From an uncultured Clostridia bacterium (GTDB lineage Bacteria > Bacillota > Clostridia > Oscillospirales > Acutalibacteraceae): a DNA stretch of 47,252 nt. A program made the position numbers and the translations under genes. The stretch covers positions 1 to 47,252 of the forward strand of contig CALWUW010000020.1 of assembly GCA_944384815.1 (NCBI GenBank), given 5' to 3'. Of the stretch, positions 17,405 to 26,750 are shown piece after piece (position 1 is the first letter of the stretch; each line of letters opens with the position of its first letter). Below the pieces are notes generated by a model that saw only the letters and a list, made by a program, of their open reading frames with translations, was not told the origin of the DNA and searched no databases.

Positions 17405-19171
17405 TCAAACGTTTCGGGTGTTGATTTCCCGGATCTTTTCCGGGTCTGCCTTGAAGTTTCGATCCATATCCATCAGGCCGTTGATTTCCTGCTGCACATC
17501 GCTGACCTGCGTGTAGCAATAACCGCAGACAAAAGGCAGCTTTTTGATGGCAGTGGTGATACTGTCGAACCGGCGGAGGAAGTCGGCTTCATCGTTTACT
17601 TTGTCGCCATATCCCCATCCGGCTTCACCGTTATTGAAGGCAATGCCGCCAAATTCACTGATGATCACAGGCTGCCCTTTATAGGAGTATCCGTTGGCCA
17701 TAGTGGATTTATAATTGGCCGGGTAAACCGTAGAAGCAAGGATCTCATTTTTGTATCGGGTATAGCGATCAAAGAAGACGTCTCCCGAAGCTTCATAATC
17801 GTGGAGGGTGAGAATGTCCGAGATGGTATGCTCCCAGCCATCGTTGGTGATAACCGGACGCTGGGCATCAAAGCTTTTGGTCAGGTGGTAGATGGCTTCT
17901 GTGAAATGCTGCTGGGAACGATTGACTTCTACGTCCGAAATTCCCCAGGATTCATTGAAGGGGGTCCAGGTGATAATGGAAGGATGGTTGTAATTCTGGC
18001 GGACAATCTCCATCCACTGCCGGGTAAAGGCTTCTACGGCATCGTCGTGGAACCGGTAGGCAGCAGCCATTTCACTCCATACCAGAACGCCTTTTACATC
18101 ACACCAAAGCAGGAAACGCTCATCCTCGATCTTCTGATGCTTTCTTACGCCGTTATATCCCAAGGCCAGGATTTTGTCCAGATCTTCGATCAAAGCTTCC
18201 TCGCTGGGCGGGGTCAAATGAGAATCCTTCCAATAGCCTTGGTCCAAAATCAGCCGCTGGTAAAGGGGATACCCGTTCAGCAGGATGTTCCCGTCTTCGA
18301 TGCGGATTTCTCGCATGCCGAAGTAAGAGGAGACGATGTCTACCGGTGTTCCTCCGTGCACCAGGCGGAAAGAAACATCATACAAATTAGGCTGCTCGGG
18401 AGTCCATTCATAAATCCCCCAAACATTTACAGCGGTGTTCTGCACGTCCAACTGGGTGCAGACTTTTTTCTGCAAAACGGGGACTATATTTTTGTTAATC
18501 AGTTTATCGACGAAGGTAACGGTGGTCTCAATGTACAGATCTTCGAAGGCTTGAGCGGTCACATCAAACTCCAAAGAGAGAGTACGGCTATGAATATCCG
18601 GTGTCATTTTAACGGATTCGATCCGCTGGGCAGGAACGGTCTCCATCCATACGGTTTTCCAGATGCCTGTGGTCTGCACATACCAGCAGGCAAAGTTTTT
18701 GCCGCACCAGCGCTGTTTTCCTCTGGGCTGGCCTTCATCCAGGGAATCTTCCGCTTTGATCACCAGGTTGTTTTCGCCGTCCCGGATGGCTTCCGTTAAA
18801 TCAAAGGTAAAACGGGCATATCCGCCTTCGTGGGAACCCAGGTAAACGCCGTTGAGCCAAACCTTTGTGATATAATCCGATCCTTCCAGATGCAGAAGCA
18901 CGCGCTGGGATCCGATTTCCTTCTTGGAGAAGGAGATCTTTTTCTGATACCAAACCTGATTATGAACCGATTCGTCGCCGATACCGCTGGCTTTGGTTTC
19001 GTAAGTAAAGGGCACCAGGATCGTTTGTTCTGCCGGGATTTCCGCTCCCCATCCGGATGCTTCTCCAATGTTGCCGTCGTCAAAAGCAAAATCCCATTCT
19101 CCGTTGAGATTTTCCCATTGTTCCCGCACAAACTGAGGGCGGGGGTAATCTTTTTTATAGGATTTAACCAT
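17405..19171 (-). CDS. GH2-family beta-glycosidase (beta-galactosidase/glucuronidase type)
   Basis: A 588-residue cytoplasmic glycoside hydrolase family 2 enzyme. Order: sugar-binding jelly roll (residues about 10-180, HNQVWYQKKISF, LHLEGSDYITKVWLNG), immunoglobulin-like middle domain (185-290), TIM barrel (290-588). The predicted acid/base is Glu407 in TWTPFNESWG and the nucleophile Glu506 in VIISEFGG. This short architecture is shared by many GH2 enzymes with different activities, so the substrate cannot be given. GGGGA lies before the ATG and a consensus promoter lies at 19266-19238. It is divergent from the ArsR-type regulator at 19436, which probably controls it. Confidence 0.93.
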   Translation of the reverse strand: MVKSYKKDYPRPQFVREQWENLNGEWDFAFDDGNIGEASGWGAEIPAEQTILVPFTYETKASGIGDESVHNQVWYQKKISFSKKEIGSQRVLLHLEGSDYITKVWLNGVYLGSHEGGYARFTFDLTEAIRDGENNLVIKAEDSLDEGQPRGKQRWCGKNFACWYVQTTGIWKTVWMETVPAQRIESVKMTPDIHSRTLSLEFDVTAQAFEDLYIETTVTFVDKLINKNIVPVLQKKVCTQLDVQNTAVNVWGIYEWTPEQPNLYDVSFRLVHGGTPVDIVSSYFGMREIRIEDGNILLNGYPLYQRLILDQGYWKDSHLTPPSEEALIEDLDKILALGYNGVRKHQKIEDERFLLWCDVKGVLVWSEMAAAYRFHDDAVEAFTRQWMEIVRQNYNHPSIITWTPFNESWGISDVEVNRSQQHFTEAIYHLTKSFDAQRPVITNDGWEHTISDILTLHDYEASGDVFFDRYTRYKNEILASTVYPANYKSTMANGYSYKGQPVIISEFGGIAFNNGEAGWGYGDKVNDEADFLRRFDSITTAIKKLPFVCGYCYTQVSDVQQEINGLMDMDRNFKADPEKIREINTRNV

Positions 19172-19237
19172 TCATATTCCCCACTTTCGTAAATTCTTGC
19201 TTTGAAAGGAAAACAAATTTATTTTTTTGTGTATCAA

Positions 19238-19266
19238 ATCATAAAATAAAAAGTCTGCAATGTCAA
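19238..19266 (-). promoter_or_regulatory. Sigma-A promoter of the GH2 gene
   Basis: TTGACA (19266-19261), 17 bases, TATGAT (19243-19238) on the minus strand, 67 bases before the ATG. Confidence 0.8.
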
Positions 19267-19338
19267 TATTAAAATAGATTTATTCTAGGGAAAATTTTGT
19301 GCTATACTTTTATTCGGTATAAAAAATGAAACTGTAGG

Positions 19339-19367
19339 TTGCTATTTGCACATAACTTTGCTATACT
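19339..19367 (+). promoter_or_regulatory. Promoter of the ArsR-type regulator gene
   Basis: TTGCTA (19339-19344), 17 bases, TATACT (19362-19367). A similar GCTATACT sequence occurs upstream near 19310, giving a partial direct repeat. No long palindrome like that of the paralogue's promoter region was seen here. Confidence 0.6.
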
Positions 19368-19435
19368 AAAGCAGAAGTATATGCCTGAAAAGAAATTATC
19401 GGAAATATCAACAAGGCAATGAAAGGAAGACCGAT

Positions 19436-20362
19436 ATGCTGCAGCTGTCTATACAGGATCCTCATGCCGTCGCCAAAATCTGCCATGCGCTGTCTACGGA
19501 ACTTCGGCTGAATATTTTGCGGCTTTTAGAGCATGGAACCATGAGCTGTTTGGATCTTTCCAAAAAGCTTAACTATCCTTTCTCTACCATATCCGCCAAT
19601 GTGAAGATCCTGGAAGAAGCCGGTTTGATTGTAACGGAGCTTCAGCCGGCGAAAAATGGATCCAAAAAATTGTGCTCTCTGGTGTATCTGGAAATGGCCA
19701 TCCAGCTGGCAGGGGGAACCCCTCCTCCTGCGGATGACCGGCGGTATGACATACAGATCCCCATTGGCAACTATATGGATTTTCAGGTTTCCCCCTCATG
19801 TGGATTCGTGGGAGAAGAAGTGCGGCAGATCCGAATGGATGATCCTAATTCCTTTCTCCATCCGGATCGCTTAAAAGCGCAGCTGCTTTGGTTTCGAAAG
19901 GGCTATGTGGAATACCGTATTCCTTTGGAAAATCCCGAATTGTTTCAGGGGAAGATCCAGCAGGTATCGTTTTCCATGGAAATTTGCTCGGAAGCCCCTG
20001 GATATAACCAGAAATGGAAATCCGATATTACGGTTTGGGTCAATGGTGTTGAAGTGGGAACCTGGATGTCCCCTGCGGATTTTGGAGACCGAAAAGGAAC
20101 CTATACCCCGGAATTTTGGGGTATGGGCAGCACGCAGTACGGGATCCTGACCTGTTGGCGTACGGATGATTCCGGAACCTATCTGAATGATGGAAAGATT
20201 TCCAACATAACGCTGAAACAGCTGAAACTGGAAGAAAAACCGGTGGTGACCTTCCGGATCGGCGTGAAAGATACCAGCAGCCATATCGGAGGAATCAATA
20301 TTTTCGGGGAAGGGTTCGGCGATTATAATCAGGGGATCCGAATGACGATCATATATGAGTAA
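19436..20362 (+). CDS. ArsR-type HTH regulator with large C-terminal sensor domain (paralogue 1)
   Basis: A 308-residue protein. Residues 10-80 are an ArsR-type winged helix (ICHALSTELRLNILRLLEHG, STISANVKILEEAGLI). The remaining 220 residues have no known function; they look like an all-beta domain, with SPSCGFVGEE, SMEICSEAPGYNQKWKSDI, VWVNGVEVGTWMSPADFGDR, STQYGILTCW and GGINIFGEGFGDY. The same blocks occur in the gene at 39588-40508, so this is a family. It is probably a ligand-controlled repressor or activator; the ligand may be a sugar, given the divergent GH2 gene. No metal-binding cysteine pattern of classical ArsR is seen. Confidence 0.85.
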   Translation: MLQLSIQDPHAVAKICHALSTELRLNILRLLEHGTMSCLDLSKKLNYPFSTISANVKILEEAGLIVTELQPAKNGSKKLCSLVYLEMAIQLAGGTPPPADDRRYDIQIPIGNYMDFQVSPSCGFVGEEVRQIRMDDPNSFLHPDRLKAQLLWFRKGYVEYRIPLENPELFQGKIQQVSFSMEICSEAPGYNQKWKSDITVWVNGVEVGTWMSPADFGDRKGTYTPEFWGMGSTQYGILTCWRTDDSGTYLNDGKISNITLKQLKLEEKPVVTFRIGVKDTSSHIGGINIFGEGFGDYNQGIRMTIIYE

Positions 20363-20444
20363 CGCAGATCCCGGATGAAAGGGCGGCTGCAAAATCCATT
20401 GCCGCACATGGTTCTGATAGAGAAACAACATATGAATCTATAGC

Positions 20445-20479
20445 AAAAGTGCGCCCTGGGATATGGGCGCACTTTTTGT
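20445..20479 (+). terminator. Terminator after the ArsR-type regulator
   Basis: Perfect 12-bp arms AAAAGTGCGCCC (20445-20456) and GGGCGCACTTTT (20465-20476) with an eight-base loop and a T5 run. Confidence 0.88.
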
Positions 20480-20753
20480 TCAAAAGAAAGAAATTAAAAA
20501 AGGAAAAGGGTAGTTAAATTTCTGACTTTCCTGAAAAAAAGAGTATAGAAACAAAACACAGAAAGGTTCAGTGTTCCGTAGAATAAGCAAATATGGAGGC
20601 CTACGAAAAAAGAAAATTTTTTTCCAAATCAAGTAAATCGAAAAAAGTGTGAAAAAAGCATGTAAAATTATACGGAAATCACAAGAAAAATGATTGAATA
20701 TAAAAATATTTTATTTTGTTGCTGCGATTTATATAAAAAATACACAAAATCTG

Positions 20754-20782
20754 TTGCATTGTCCTTCCGAATATAGTACAAT
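20754..20782 (+). promoter_or_regulatory. Promoter of the ABC exporter operon
   Basis: TTGCAT (20754-20759), 17 bases, TACAAT (20777-20782), 55 bases before the ATG at 20838. Confidence 0.75.
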
Positions 20783-20837
20783 GAAATCGTTTCCGGCTGC
20801 GGAGCATGGGAAAGGGATCGAGTAAAGAGGAGTTTGT

Positions 20838-22667
20838 ATGGAAGATAAAAAGAAAAGTTTAGGAAGTATGTGGGGAATGTTCCGGTTCCTGAAAGGAATT
20901 CGGTACTTGTTTGTTTTATCTTTGCTGTTTGCTATGCTGCAAACAGCTTTAAATGCCATGACACCCCAGATCATTCGCTTTACGGTGGATACGATCATCG
21001 GGGGAAATAAGGAGGAGGCTCCCCAGTGGCTGTTGGAGCTGATTCCGCAGCAGGCGGACCTGTGGATGCTGCTGTTGGGCGCAGCCGGCTTGGTGCTGCT
21101 GGTGGCGCTTTTATCCGGAACGTCTGCGTATTTCAGCCGGATGTCCTTAGCCAAGGGAAACGAGAGTTTTGTGAAAGCTTTGCGGGACCGGTTGTTTGAA
21201 CATATTCAAAAATTGCCTTTTTCCTGGCATGTGAAGCACCAAACAGGTGAAATTATTCAGCGCTGCACCTCGGATGTGGAGGTGATCCGCAGCTTTATCA
21301 CCCAGCAGCTGATGGAAGTTTTTCGAATTATATTTTTGATCACTCTTTCTCTGTGCTTTATGTTTTCCATGAATGTGAAAATCTCTCTGGTGGCTTTGGT
21401 TTTTATCCCCATTGTAACGGGATACTCGGGCTTCTTCTATTCCAAGATCGCAGACCGCTTTTTAGAGGCGGATGAGGCGGAAGGGGCTCTGTCCTCTACT
21501 GTGCAGGAAAACCTGACCGGCGTTCGGGTGGTACGCGCATTCGGAAGAGAGAAATTTGAAATTGAACGTTTTGATAAGAAAAACAATACCTTTTCCAATC
21601 TGTGGATCCGCCTGGGAAATGTGATGAGCATTTACTGGGGGCTGGGAGATTTTATCACTGGTATGCAGATTTTGGTGGTTATTGTAGTGGGAACCTTTGA
21701 GGCAGTGGACGGAAATATTACCCTAGGGGACTTTTTGGCGTTTATTTCCTATAACACAACCATGATCTGGCCGGTAAGAAGCTTGGGCAGAATTTTGTCG
21801 GAAATGAGCAAGGCGGGGGTTTCCGCCAGCCGTGTGGCCTATATTCTGGACGCTCCCGAGGAAGAGGACGCGCCGGATGCCCAGCGCCCGCCTTTGACCG
21901 GGGATATTTGCTTTGAACATATCAATTTCGCTTATGACGGCATATATCCGGTTTTACGGGATGTGGATTTCAAAATCAAAGCAGGCACCACATTTGCCAT
22001 TTTGGGCGGAACCGGTTCCGGAAAGTCTACTTTGATGCACCTTTTGGATCGTCTCTATGATATTCCGGAAGGATGCGGCCGAATTACCATTGGGGGCGTA
22101 GATATAGCCTCCATGAGCCGGGAGTGGGTTCGGCAGAATATCGGCCTGGTTCTTCAGGAACCCTTCCTGTTTTCCAGGACTATTCAGGAAAATATCAGCG
22201 CTTTCCGTCCCGGAGCGCCGTTGGAAGAGATTCGGGAAGCGGCCCGGACCGCCTGCGTGGATGATGCGATTTCCTCCTTCTCCGAGGGGTATCAGACCAT
22301 TGTAGGCGAACGAGGGGTCACTTTATCCGGCGGCCAGAAGCAGCGTGTGGCTATTTCCCGTATGCTGATGCAGAAGGCGCCTATTATGGTGTTTGATGAT
22401 TCTTTGTCCGCGGTGGATTCGGAAACGGACGCCCGGATCCGTGCTGCCTTAAAGCAGGCGTTGGGGCATTCCACTGTTATTTTGATCTCTCATCGAATCA
22501 CAACACTGATGCAGGCTGATCAGATCATGGTTCTGGAAGAAGGAAAGGTTGCGGAAATCGGAACCCATGAAGAATTGTTGGCCAAAGATGGTATTTATAA
22601 GAAAATTTATGACATCCAGATGAGCAGCGATGATCGTGCTTTTCTGGAAAGTGAGGAGGGAAAATAA
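20838..22667 (+). CDS. ABC exporter half-transporter, degenerate ATPase-site subunit
   Basis: A 609-residue fusion of a six-helix type I exporter membrane domain and a nucleotide-binding domain. Walker A is GGTGSGKST (390-398) and the signature is canonical LSGGQ (496-500). Walker B reads IMVFDD, with Asp521 where the catalytic Glu is expected. That substitution marks the non-hydrolysing site of heterodimeric exporters such as TM287/288, BmrCD and LmrCD. The stop overlaps the next start by one base, so the pair is co-translated. The substrate is unknown; drugs, lipids or peptides are possible. GAGGAG precedes the start. Confidence 0.93.
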   Translation: MEDKKKSLGSMWGMFRFLKGIRYLFVLSLLFAMLQTALNAMTPQIIRFTVDTIIGGNKEEAPQWLLELIPQQADLWMLLLGAAGLVLLVALLSGTSAYFSRMSLAKGNESFVKALRDRLFEHIQKLPFSWHVKHQTGEIIQRCTSDVEVIRSFITQQLMEVFRIIFLITLSLCFMFSMNVKISLVALVFIPIVTGYSGFFYSKIADRFLEADEAEGALSSTVQENLTGVRVVRAFGREKFEIERFDKKNNTFSNLWIRLGNVMSIYWGLGDFITGMQILVVIVVGTFEAVDGNITLGDFLAFISYNTTMIWPVRSLGRILSEMSKAGVSASRVAYILDAPEEEDAPDAQRPPLTGDICFEHINFAYDGIYPVLRDVDFKIKAGTTFAILGGTGSGKSTLMHLLDRLYDIPEGCGRITIGGVDIASMSREWVRQNIGLVLQEPFLFSRTIQENISAFRPGAPLEEIREAARTACVDDAISSFSEGYQTIVGERGVTLSGGQKQRVAISRMLMQKAPIMVFDDSLSAVDSETDARIRAALKQALGHSTVILISHRITTLMQADQIMVLEEGKVAEIGTHEELLAKDGIYKKIYDIQMSSDDRAFLESEEGK

Positions 22668-24496
22668 TGCCTGCTATTGATGAACAGGAGTATACAAAAT
22701 CCTTCCAGCTGAGTATTTGGAAAAGCTTGTTTCCGTTTCTAAAGCCTTACAGAAAGACATTGCTGGCCATTGTGATTTTAAACTTGCTTTCTGTGGGAAT
22801 CGATGTATCCCTCCCTCTGTTTCAGAGTTATGCCATTAACAACTATATTGGCTTCCAGACAACGGAGGGGATCGTGTGGTTTATCTTGCTCTACGTAGGC
22901 GCGGTTCTGCTGCAGACGCTGTTTGTGGTAATGTTTGCCCGGCGGTGTATGCGGGTTGAGATGCGCCTGGGGCGGGATATGAAGCGTACTTGTTTTGTCC
23001 ATCTCCAGAATTTGGGATTTTCGTATTATAATGTTACCCCGGTGGGGTATATTTTAGCCCGGGTGATGAGCGATACCAACCGCATTGCGGGAATGCTGGC
23101 CTGGGGTCTCATTGACATGATGTGGTCGCTGATGTATGTTTTGGGCGTATTTGTGGCCATGCTGTTTCTCAATCCGGGATTGGCTGTCATCATTATTATG
23201 ATCGTTCCGGCTATTGTACTGCTGACGATTTATTTCCAAAAGCGGATCCTGCACTGGAACCGGAAAGTACGAAAGATCAATTCGAAAATCACCGGTGCCT
23301 ACAACGAAGGGATCACCGGCGCGAAGACATCCAAAACCTTGAATATTGAGGAAAATAATTTCAAAGAGTTTTCCAGCATTACCGCGGAAATGAAGCACGC
23401 GGGAATTCGGGCGGCTCGCCTTTCCGCCATTTACGTTCCCTTGGTCTTGTTGCTGAGTTCGGCCGCCACTGCCATTGTTTTGGCAAGAGGCGGACAGATG
23501 GTTGCGGAGCATGTGATGCTTCTGGGAACCTTGTCGGCATTTACTTCCTACGCCGTGGGTATTTTTGAGCCTATTCAGCAGATCGCCAGAACCTTTGCGG
23601 AGATCATTTCCATGCAAGCCAATATCGAACGAGTGGACGGGCTTTTACAGCAAAAGCCATCCATTCAGGATTCTCCGGCTGTGGTGGAAAAGTATGGCGA
23701 TTATTTCCACCCCAAGAAGGAAAACTGGGAACCGCTGGAAGGAGAAATTGAGTTCCGGGATGTTTCTTTCCGTTATCCTGACGGAACGGAAAATGTGCTG
23801 AGTCATTTTAATCTGAAAGTTCCCAAAGGAACCACAGTGGCCATTGTAGGCGAAACCGGAGCGGGAAAAAGTACGCTGGTCAATTTGGCCTGTCGTTTCT
23901 TTGAGCCTACGGAAGGGCAGATCCTGATTGACGGTGTGGATTATCGGGAACGTTCTCAATATTGGCTGCATGGCAATATCGGATATGTGCTGCAGAATCC
24001 CCATCTGTTTTCCGGCACCGTAATGGAAAATATCCGCTACGGGCGGTTGGATGCGACGGATGAAGAAGTGTATGCCGCTGCCAAAGCGGTTTCCGCAGAT
24101 ACCGTGGTGGAAAAACTGGAGCATGGCTATAACAGCGACGTAGGAGAAGGAGGAGACCGCCTCTCCACCGGTGAAAAGCAGCTGATTTCCTTTGCCCGGG
24201 CTGTTTTGGCGGATCCTCGGATCTTTGTGTTGGATGAAGCCACTTCCTCTATTGATACCCAAACGGAAAAGCTGATTCAGGATGCCATTTCGCACCTGCT
24301 GAAAGATCGTACATCTTTCCTGATCGCGCACCGGCTTTCCACCATTCGCCAGGCCGACCTAATCCTGGTAGTACGGGATGGCCGAATCGTAGAACAGGGG
24401 ACCCATAAGGAATTGCTGGGGCAGAAAGGCTATTACCACGATTTGTACAGCAAACAGTTCGAGGAAGAGTCCGCTATGCGGATTTTAGAGGCGTAA
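22667..24496 (+). CDS. ABC exporter half-transporter, catalytic Walker B subunit
   Basis: A 609-residue partner of the preceding gene with the same membrane-ATPase fusion. Walker A is GETGAGKST (395-403) and Walker B is FVLDEATSS with the catalytic Glu524. The signature is altered to LSTGE (499-503) instead of LSGGQ. Together the two proteins predict one canonical site (this Walker B with the partner's LSGGQ) and one degenerate site. The matched lengths and one-base overlap support an obligate heterodimer in the cytoplasmic membrane. Confidence 0.93.
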   Translation: MPAIDEQEYTKSFQLSIWKSLFPFLKPYRKTLLAIVILNLLSVGIDVSLPLFQSYAINNYIGFQTTEGIVWFILLYVGAVLLQTLFVVMFARRCMRVEMRLGRDMKRTCFVHLQNLGFSYYNVTPVGYILARVMSDTNRIAGMLAWGLIDMMWSLMYVLGVFVAMLFLNPGLAVIIIMIVPAIVLLTIYFQKRILHWNRKVRKINSKITGAYNEGITGAKTSKTLNIEENNFKEFSSITAEMKHAGIRAARLSAIYVPLVLLLSSAATAIVLARGGQMVAEHVMLLGTLSAFTSYAVGIFEPIQQIARTFAEIISMQANIERVDGLLQQKPSIQDSPAVVEKYGDYFHPKKENWEPLEGEIEFRDVSFRYPDGTENVLSHFNLKVPKGTTVAIVGETGAGKSTLVNLACRFFEPTEGQILIDGVDYRERSQYWLHGNIGYVLQNPHLFSGTVMENIRYGRLDATDEEVYAAAKAVSADTVVEKLEHGYNSDVGEGGDRLSTGEKQLISFARAVLADPRIFVLDEATSSIDTQTEKLIQDAISHLLKDRTSFLIAHRLSTIRQADLILVVRDGRIVEQGTHKELLGQKGYYHDLYSKQFEEESAMRILEA

Positions 24497-24584
24497 GCGG
24501 GGAAGAAAGAAGAGGAATTTTCCTTTCTTGCGAAAGAATTTTCGGAATGGCGAAAAAGAAAATCTGTAAATATGAAAAATTTCC

Positions 24585-24613
24585 TTGCTTTTTACGGATT
24601 CCTGTGGTAGAAT
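24585..24613 (+). promoter_or_regulatory. Promoter of rpmE
   Basis: TTGCTT (24585-24590), 17 bases, TAGAAT (24608-24613), 41 bases before the rpmE ATG. Confidence 0.65.
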
Positions 24614-24654
24614 TCAAATGTTAAGTTGCAGTCCAGCTGAAAGAGGTGACAATG

Positions 24655-24861
24655 ATGAAGGAAAAGATCCACCCTCAGTATGAGGAGACCACGATTACTT
24701 GTGCGTGCGGTAACGTTATCCCGACGAAGTCCACGAAGAAGGACATCCACGTTGAAATATGCTCCAAGTGCCACCCGTTCTTTACCGGTAAGCAGAAGCT
24801 TGTTGATACAAGCGGACGTGTAGATATGTTTAAAAAGCGTTACGGCATGGGAAGCAAGTAA
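24655..24861 (+). CDS. rpmE: 50S ribosomal protein L31
   Basis: A 68-residue ribosomal large-subunit protein. It is the zinc-binding form, with cysteines at 16, 18, 37 and 40 (TCACGN and CSKCHPF). The body ([30 protein letters not shown]) is typical. Two adjacent ATG codons are possible; the second (24655) gives the usual MKEKIHPQY start and the better spacing from AGAGGTG. It has its own promoter and terminator. Confidence 0.95.
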   Translation: MKEKIHPQYEETTITCACGNVIPTKSTKKDIHVEICSKCHPFFTGKQKLVDTSGRVDMFKKRYGMGSK

Positions 24862-24883
24862 TGTTTTTCTCTTAAACAGTTGG

Positions 24884-24917
24884 AATGGCGGCGCGGAGGC
24901 GCCGCCATTCTTTTTTT
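24884..24917 (+). terminator. Terminator after rpmE
   Basis: Perfect 11-bp GC-rich arms (24884-24894 and 24899-24909), loop GGAG, then a T7 run. The T-run ends just 13 bases before the next start codon. Confidence 0.92.
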
Positions 24918-24930
24918 GTGGGGGAAGAAG

Positions 24931-25554
24931 ATGGAATATAAGACGATTAAAAGTGCCGGGTCCGCGGAATTTGTGGAGCGGAAATCCCGGTTTATCGGCT
25001 ATTCTTGCCCGGTAACAACGGAAGAGGAAGCCGTTCGGTTTATAAATGAAATCAAATCCAAGCATTGGGATGCCACCCATAACGTGTATGCCTACTGTTT
25101 GCGGGAAGGGCAGATCAAACGCTATTCCGATGATGGAGAGCCTCAGGGAACCGCCGGGATCCCCGTTTTGGATGTGCTTTTAAAATCCGGCGTAACGGAT
25201 GTGGTGCTGGTAGTGACCCGGTACTTCGGAGGAATTTTGCTGGGCGGGGGCGGCTTGGTGCGCGCTTATTCCCATGGCGCCTCTATAGGGCTGGAAGCCG
25301 GGGGCGTGGTTTCCATGGAACTGTGTGTGGTGGGAGAGATTTCCTGCACATACGGGCAATACGGAAGAGTGGCCGCGCTGATCCCTGAAATGGAAGGCAT
25401 TACGGAAACGGCGGATTTCGGTGAAAACGTCAAAATTCGTTTTCACATACGGAAAGAGAAGCTGGAAGCGCTGCAGGCGGCTTTAACGGATGCCTCCAGA
25501 GGAGAATGCTTTATTACCCCTCTGGAAGAAAATTTTTTCCAAAGCGCGGGATAA
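24931..25554 (+). CDS. YigZ/IMPACT-family protein
   Basis: A 207-residue protein with the family core KSRFIGYSCPV, DATHNVYAYCLREGQIKRYS, DDGEPQGTAGIPVLDVL and VVTRYFGGILLGGGGLVRAY, then a C-terminal ferredoxin-like domain. The family resembles eukaryotic IMPACT; its exact role in bacteria is unclear, with links to translation suggested. The ATG at 24931 with GGGGAAG was chosen; a longer frame reaches back over the rpmE terminator and is unlikely. No separate promoter is visible, so transcription may come from rpmE readthrough. Confidence 0.88.
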   Translation: MEYKTIKSAGSAEFVERKSRFIGYSCPVTTEEEAVRFINEIKSKHWDATHNVYAYCLREGQIKRYSDDGEPQGTAGIPVLDVLLKSGVTDVVLVVTRYFGGILLGGGGLVRAYSHGASIGLEAGGVVSMELCVVGEISCTYGQYGRVAALIPEMEGITETADFGENVKIRFHIRKEKLEALQAALTDASRGECFITPLEENFFQSAG

Positions 25555-25642
25555 AAGCGATAAAGAAACGCAGAAAGGTCCTTCTTTTTGGCGAAATTTT
25601 GAAATTACAGGCAAAATTTTAAAAAAATAGGAAACTAAAAAA

Positions 25643-25659
25643 GGAAAAAGCGTTTTTCC
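25643..25659. repeat. Perfect small hairpin ahead of dgt
   Basis: GGAAAAA (25643-25649) and TTTTTCC (25653-25659) pair around a GCG loop. A TATACT (25664-25669) follows directly but has no good -35 box, so the promoter of the dgt operon remains uncertain. Confidence 0.35.
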
Positions 25660-25726
25660 GACGTATACTATTATAGGTGTGTTTTTAGGGAAACTCACTG
25701 AAATAGAATACGCAGGAGGTGACGGT

Positions 25727-26725
25727 ATGACGGTTTGTCAGCGTACGCAGCAAATCGAAAAACAGATTCTTGCTTCATGGGCAACTTTTTCCTGTGAAAC
25801 GAAGGGAAGGGTTTATCCAGAAGAAGAAAGCGAACTTCGCACGCCCTTTCAGCGGGATAGAGACCGAATCATCCATAGTAAGGCTTTCCGCCGGCTAAAG
25901 CACAAAACCCAGGTTTTTCTTTCTCCGGAAGGGGATCATTACCGCACACGCTTGACCCATACACTGGAAGTAGCCCAGATTGCCAGAACCATTGCCCGGG
26001 CTCTGCGTTTGAACGAAGATCTCACAGAAGCAGTGGCGCTGGGACATGATTTGGGGCATACCCCTTTCGGCCATGCCGGGGAGAGGGCTTTGGACAGCTT
26101 GTATCCTGGAGGCTTCCGGCACTTTGAGCAAAGCGTCCGGGTGGTGGAAAAACTGGAGAAATCCGGAAAAGGATTAAATCTTACGGATGAAGTCCGAAAC
26201 GGGATCCGCTGCCATACCCGGGGAGAAGAAGCGTACACGCCGGAAGGACGCATTGTTCGGCTGGCGGATAAAATCGCCTATATTAACCATGATATTGACG
26301 ATGCGGTACGGGCAGGCGTTCTTGACGAAAACTCCATTCCCAGGGAAATCACGGAGATTGTGGGAACCACCCGCTCCGGTAGGATCAACGCCATGGTGCT
26401 TTCCGCTGTGGAAAACAGCTGGGAAGGCGTGATCCGTCTTTCTCCGGAGATGTGGGAGGCGGTGGAAGAGCTGAATCGGTTTTTGTTTTCCTCCGTGTAT
26501 CTGAATCCGGTGGCGAAAGAAGAAGAGAAAAAGGTTCCGGGTTTGATGGAAACCTTGTATGAGTATCTGCGCAAGCCGGAGCATTGCCCTAAAGATCTTC
26601 TGTTTATTGCGGAGGAGGAAGGGTTTGAGCGGGCAGCCTGCGATTATATAGCGGGAATGACAGATCATTATGCTATCCAGTTGTTTGAAAGTTTGTTTGT
26701 CCCCAAAGCGTGGAAGTATACATAA
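25727..26725 (+). CDS. dgt: dGTP triphosphohydrolase-like HD protein
   Basis: A 332-residue HD-domain enzyme predicted to split dNTPs, classically dGTP, to nucleoside and triphosphate. Motifs: [40 protein letters not shown] with His78, and [14 protein letters not shown] with His107-Asp108. AGGAGGT six bases before the ATG at 25727 fixes the start. It is followed 25 bases later by dnaG and then rpoD, a conserved gene order in Clostridia that links dNTP control with replication priming and housekeeping transcription. Confidence 0.9.
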   Translation: MTVCQRTQQIEKQILASWATFSCETKGRVYPEEESELRTPFQRDRDRIIHSKAFRRLKHKTQVFLSPEGDHYRTRLTHTLEVAQIARTIARALRLNEDLTEAVALGHDLGHTPFGHAGERALDSLYPGGFRHFEQSVRVVEKLEKSGKGLNLTDEVRNGIRCHTRGEEAYTPEGRIVRLADKIAYINHDIDDAVRAGVLDENSIPREITEIVGTTRSGRINAMVLSAVENSWEGVIRLSPEMWEAVEELNRFLFSSVYLNPVAKEEEKKVPGLMETLYEYLRKPEHCPKDLLFIAEEEGFERAACDYIAGMTDHYAIQLFESLFVPKAWKYT

Positions 26726-26750
26726 GTAATTGTGAAAGGAAGGTGCTTTT

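Larger units (their letters stand above)
20363..20837. other. 475-base non-coding gap, AT-rich
   Basis: It holds the terminator at 20445-20479 and the ABC operon promoter at 20754-20782. The A/T-rich 20480-20750 stretch shows no supported gene, repeat or clear RNA structure. Confidence 0.6.

Noticed and set aside
17333-18799. Plus-strand reading frame of 488 codons opposite the GH2 gene
   Set aside because: Antisense shadow of the GH2 coding sequence; it also starts inside the GH2 terminator hairpin.
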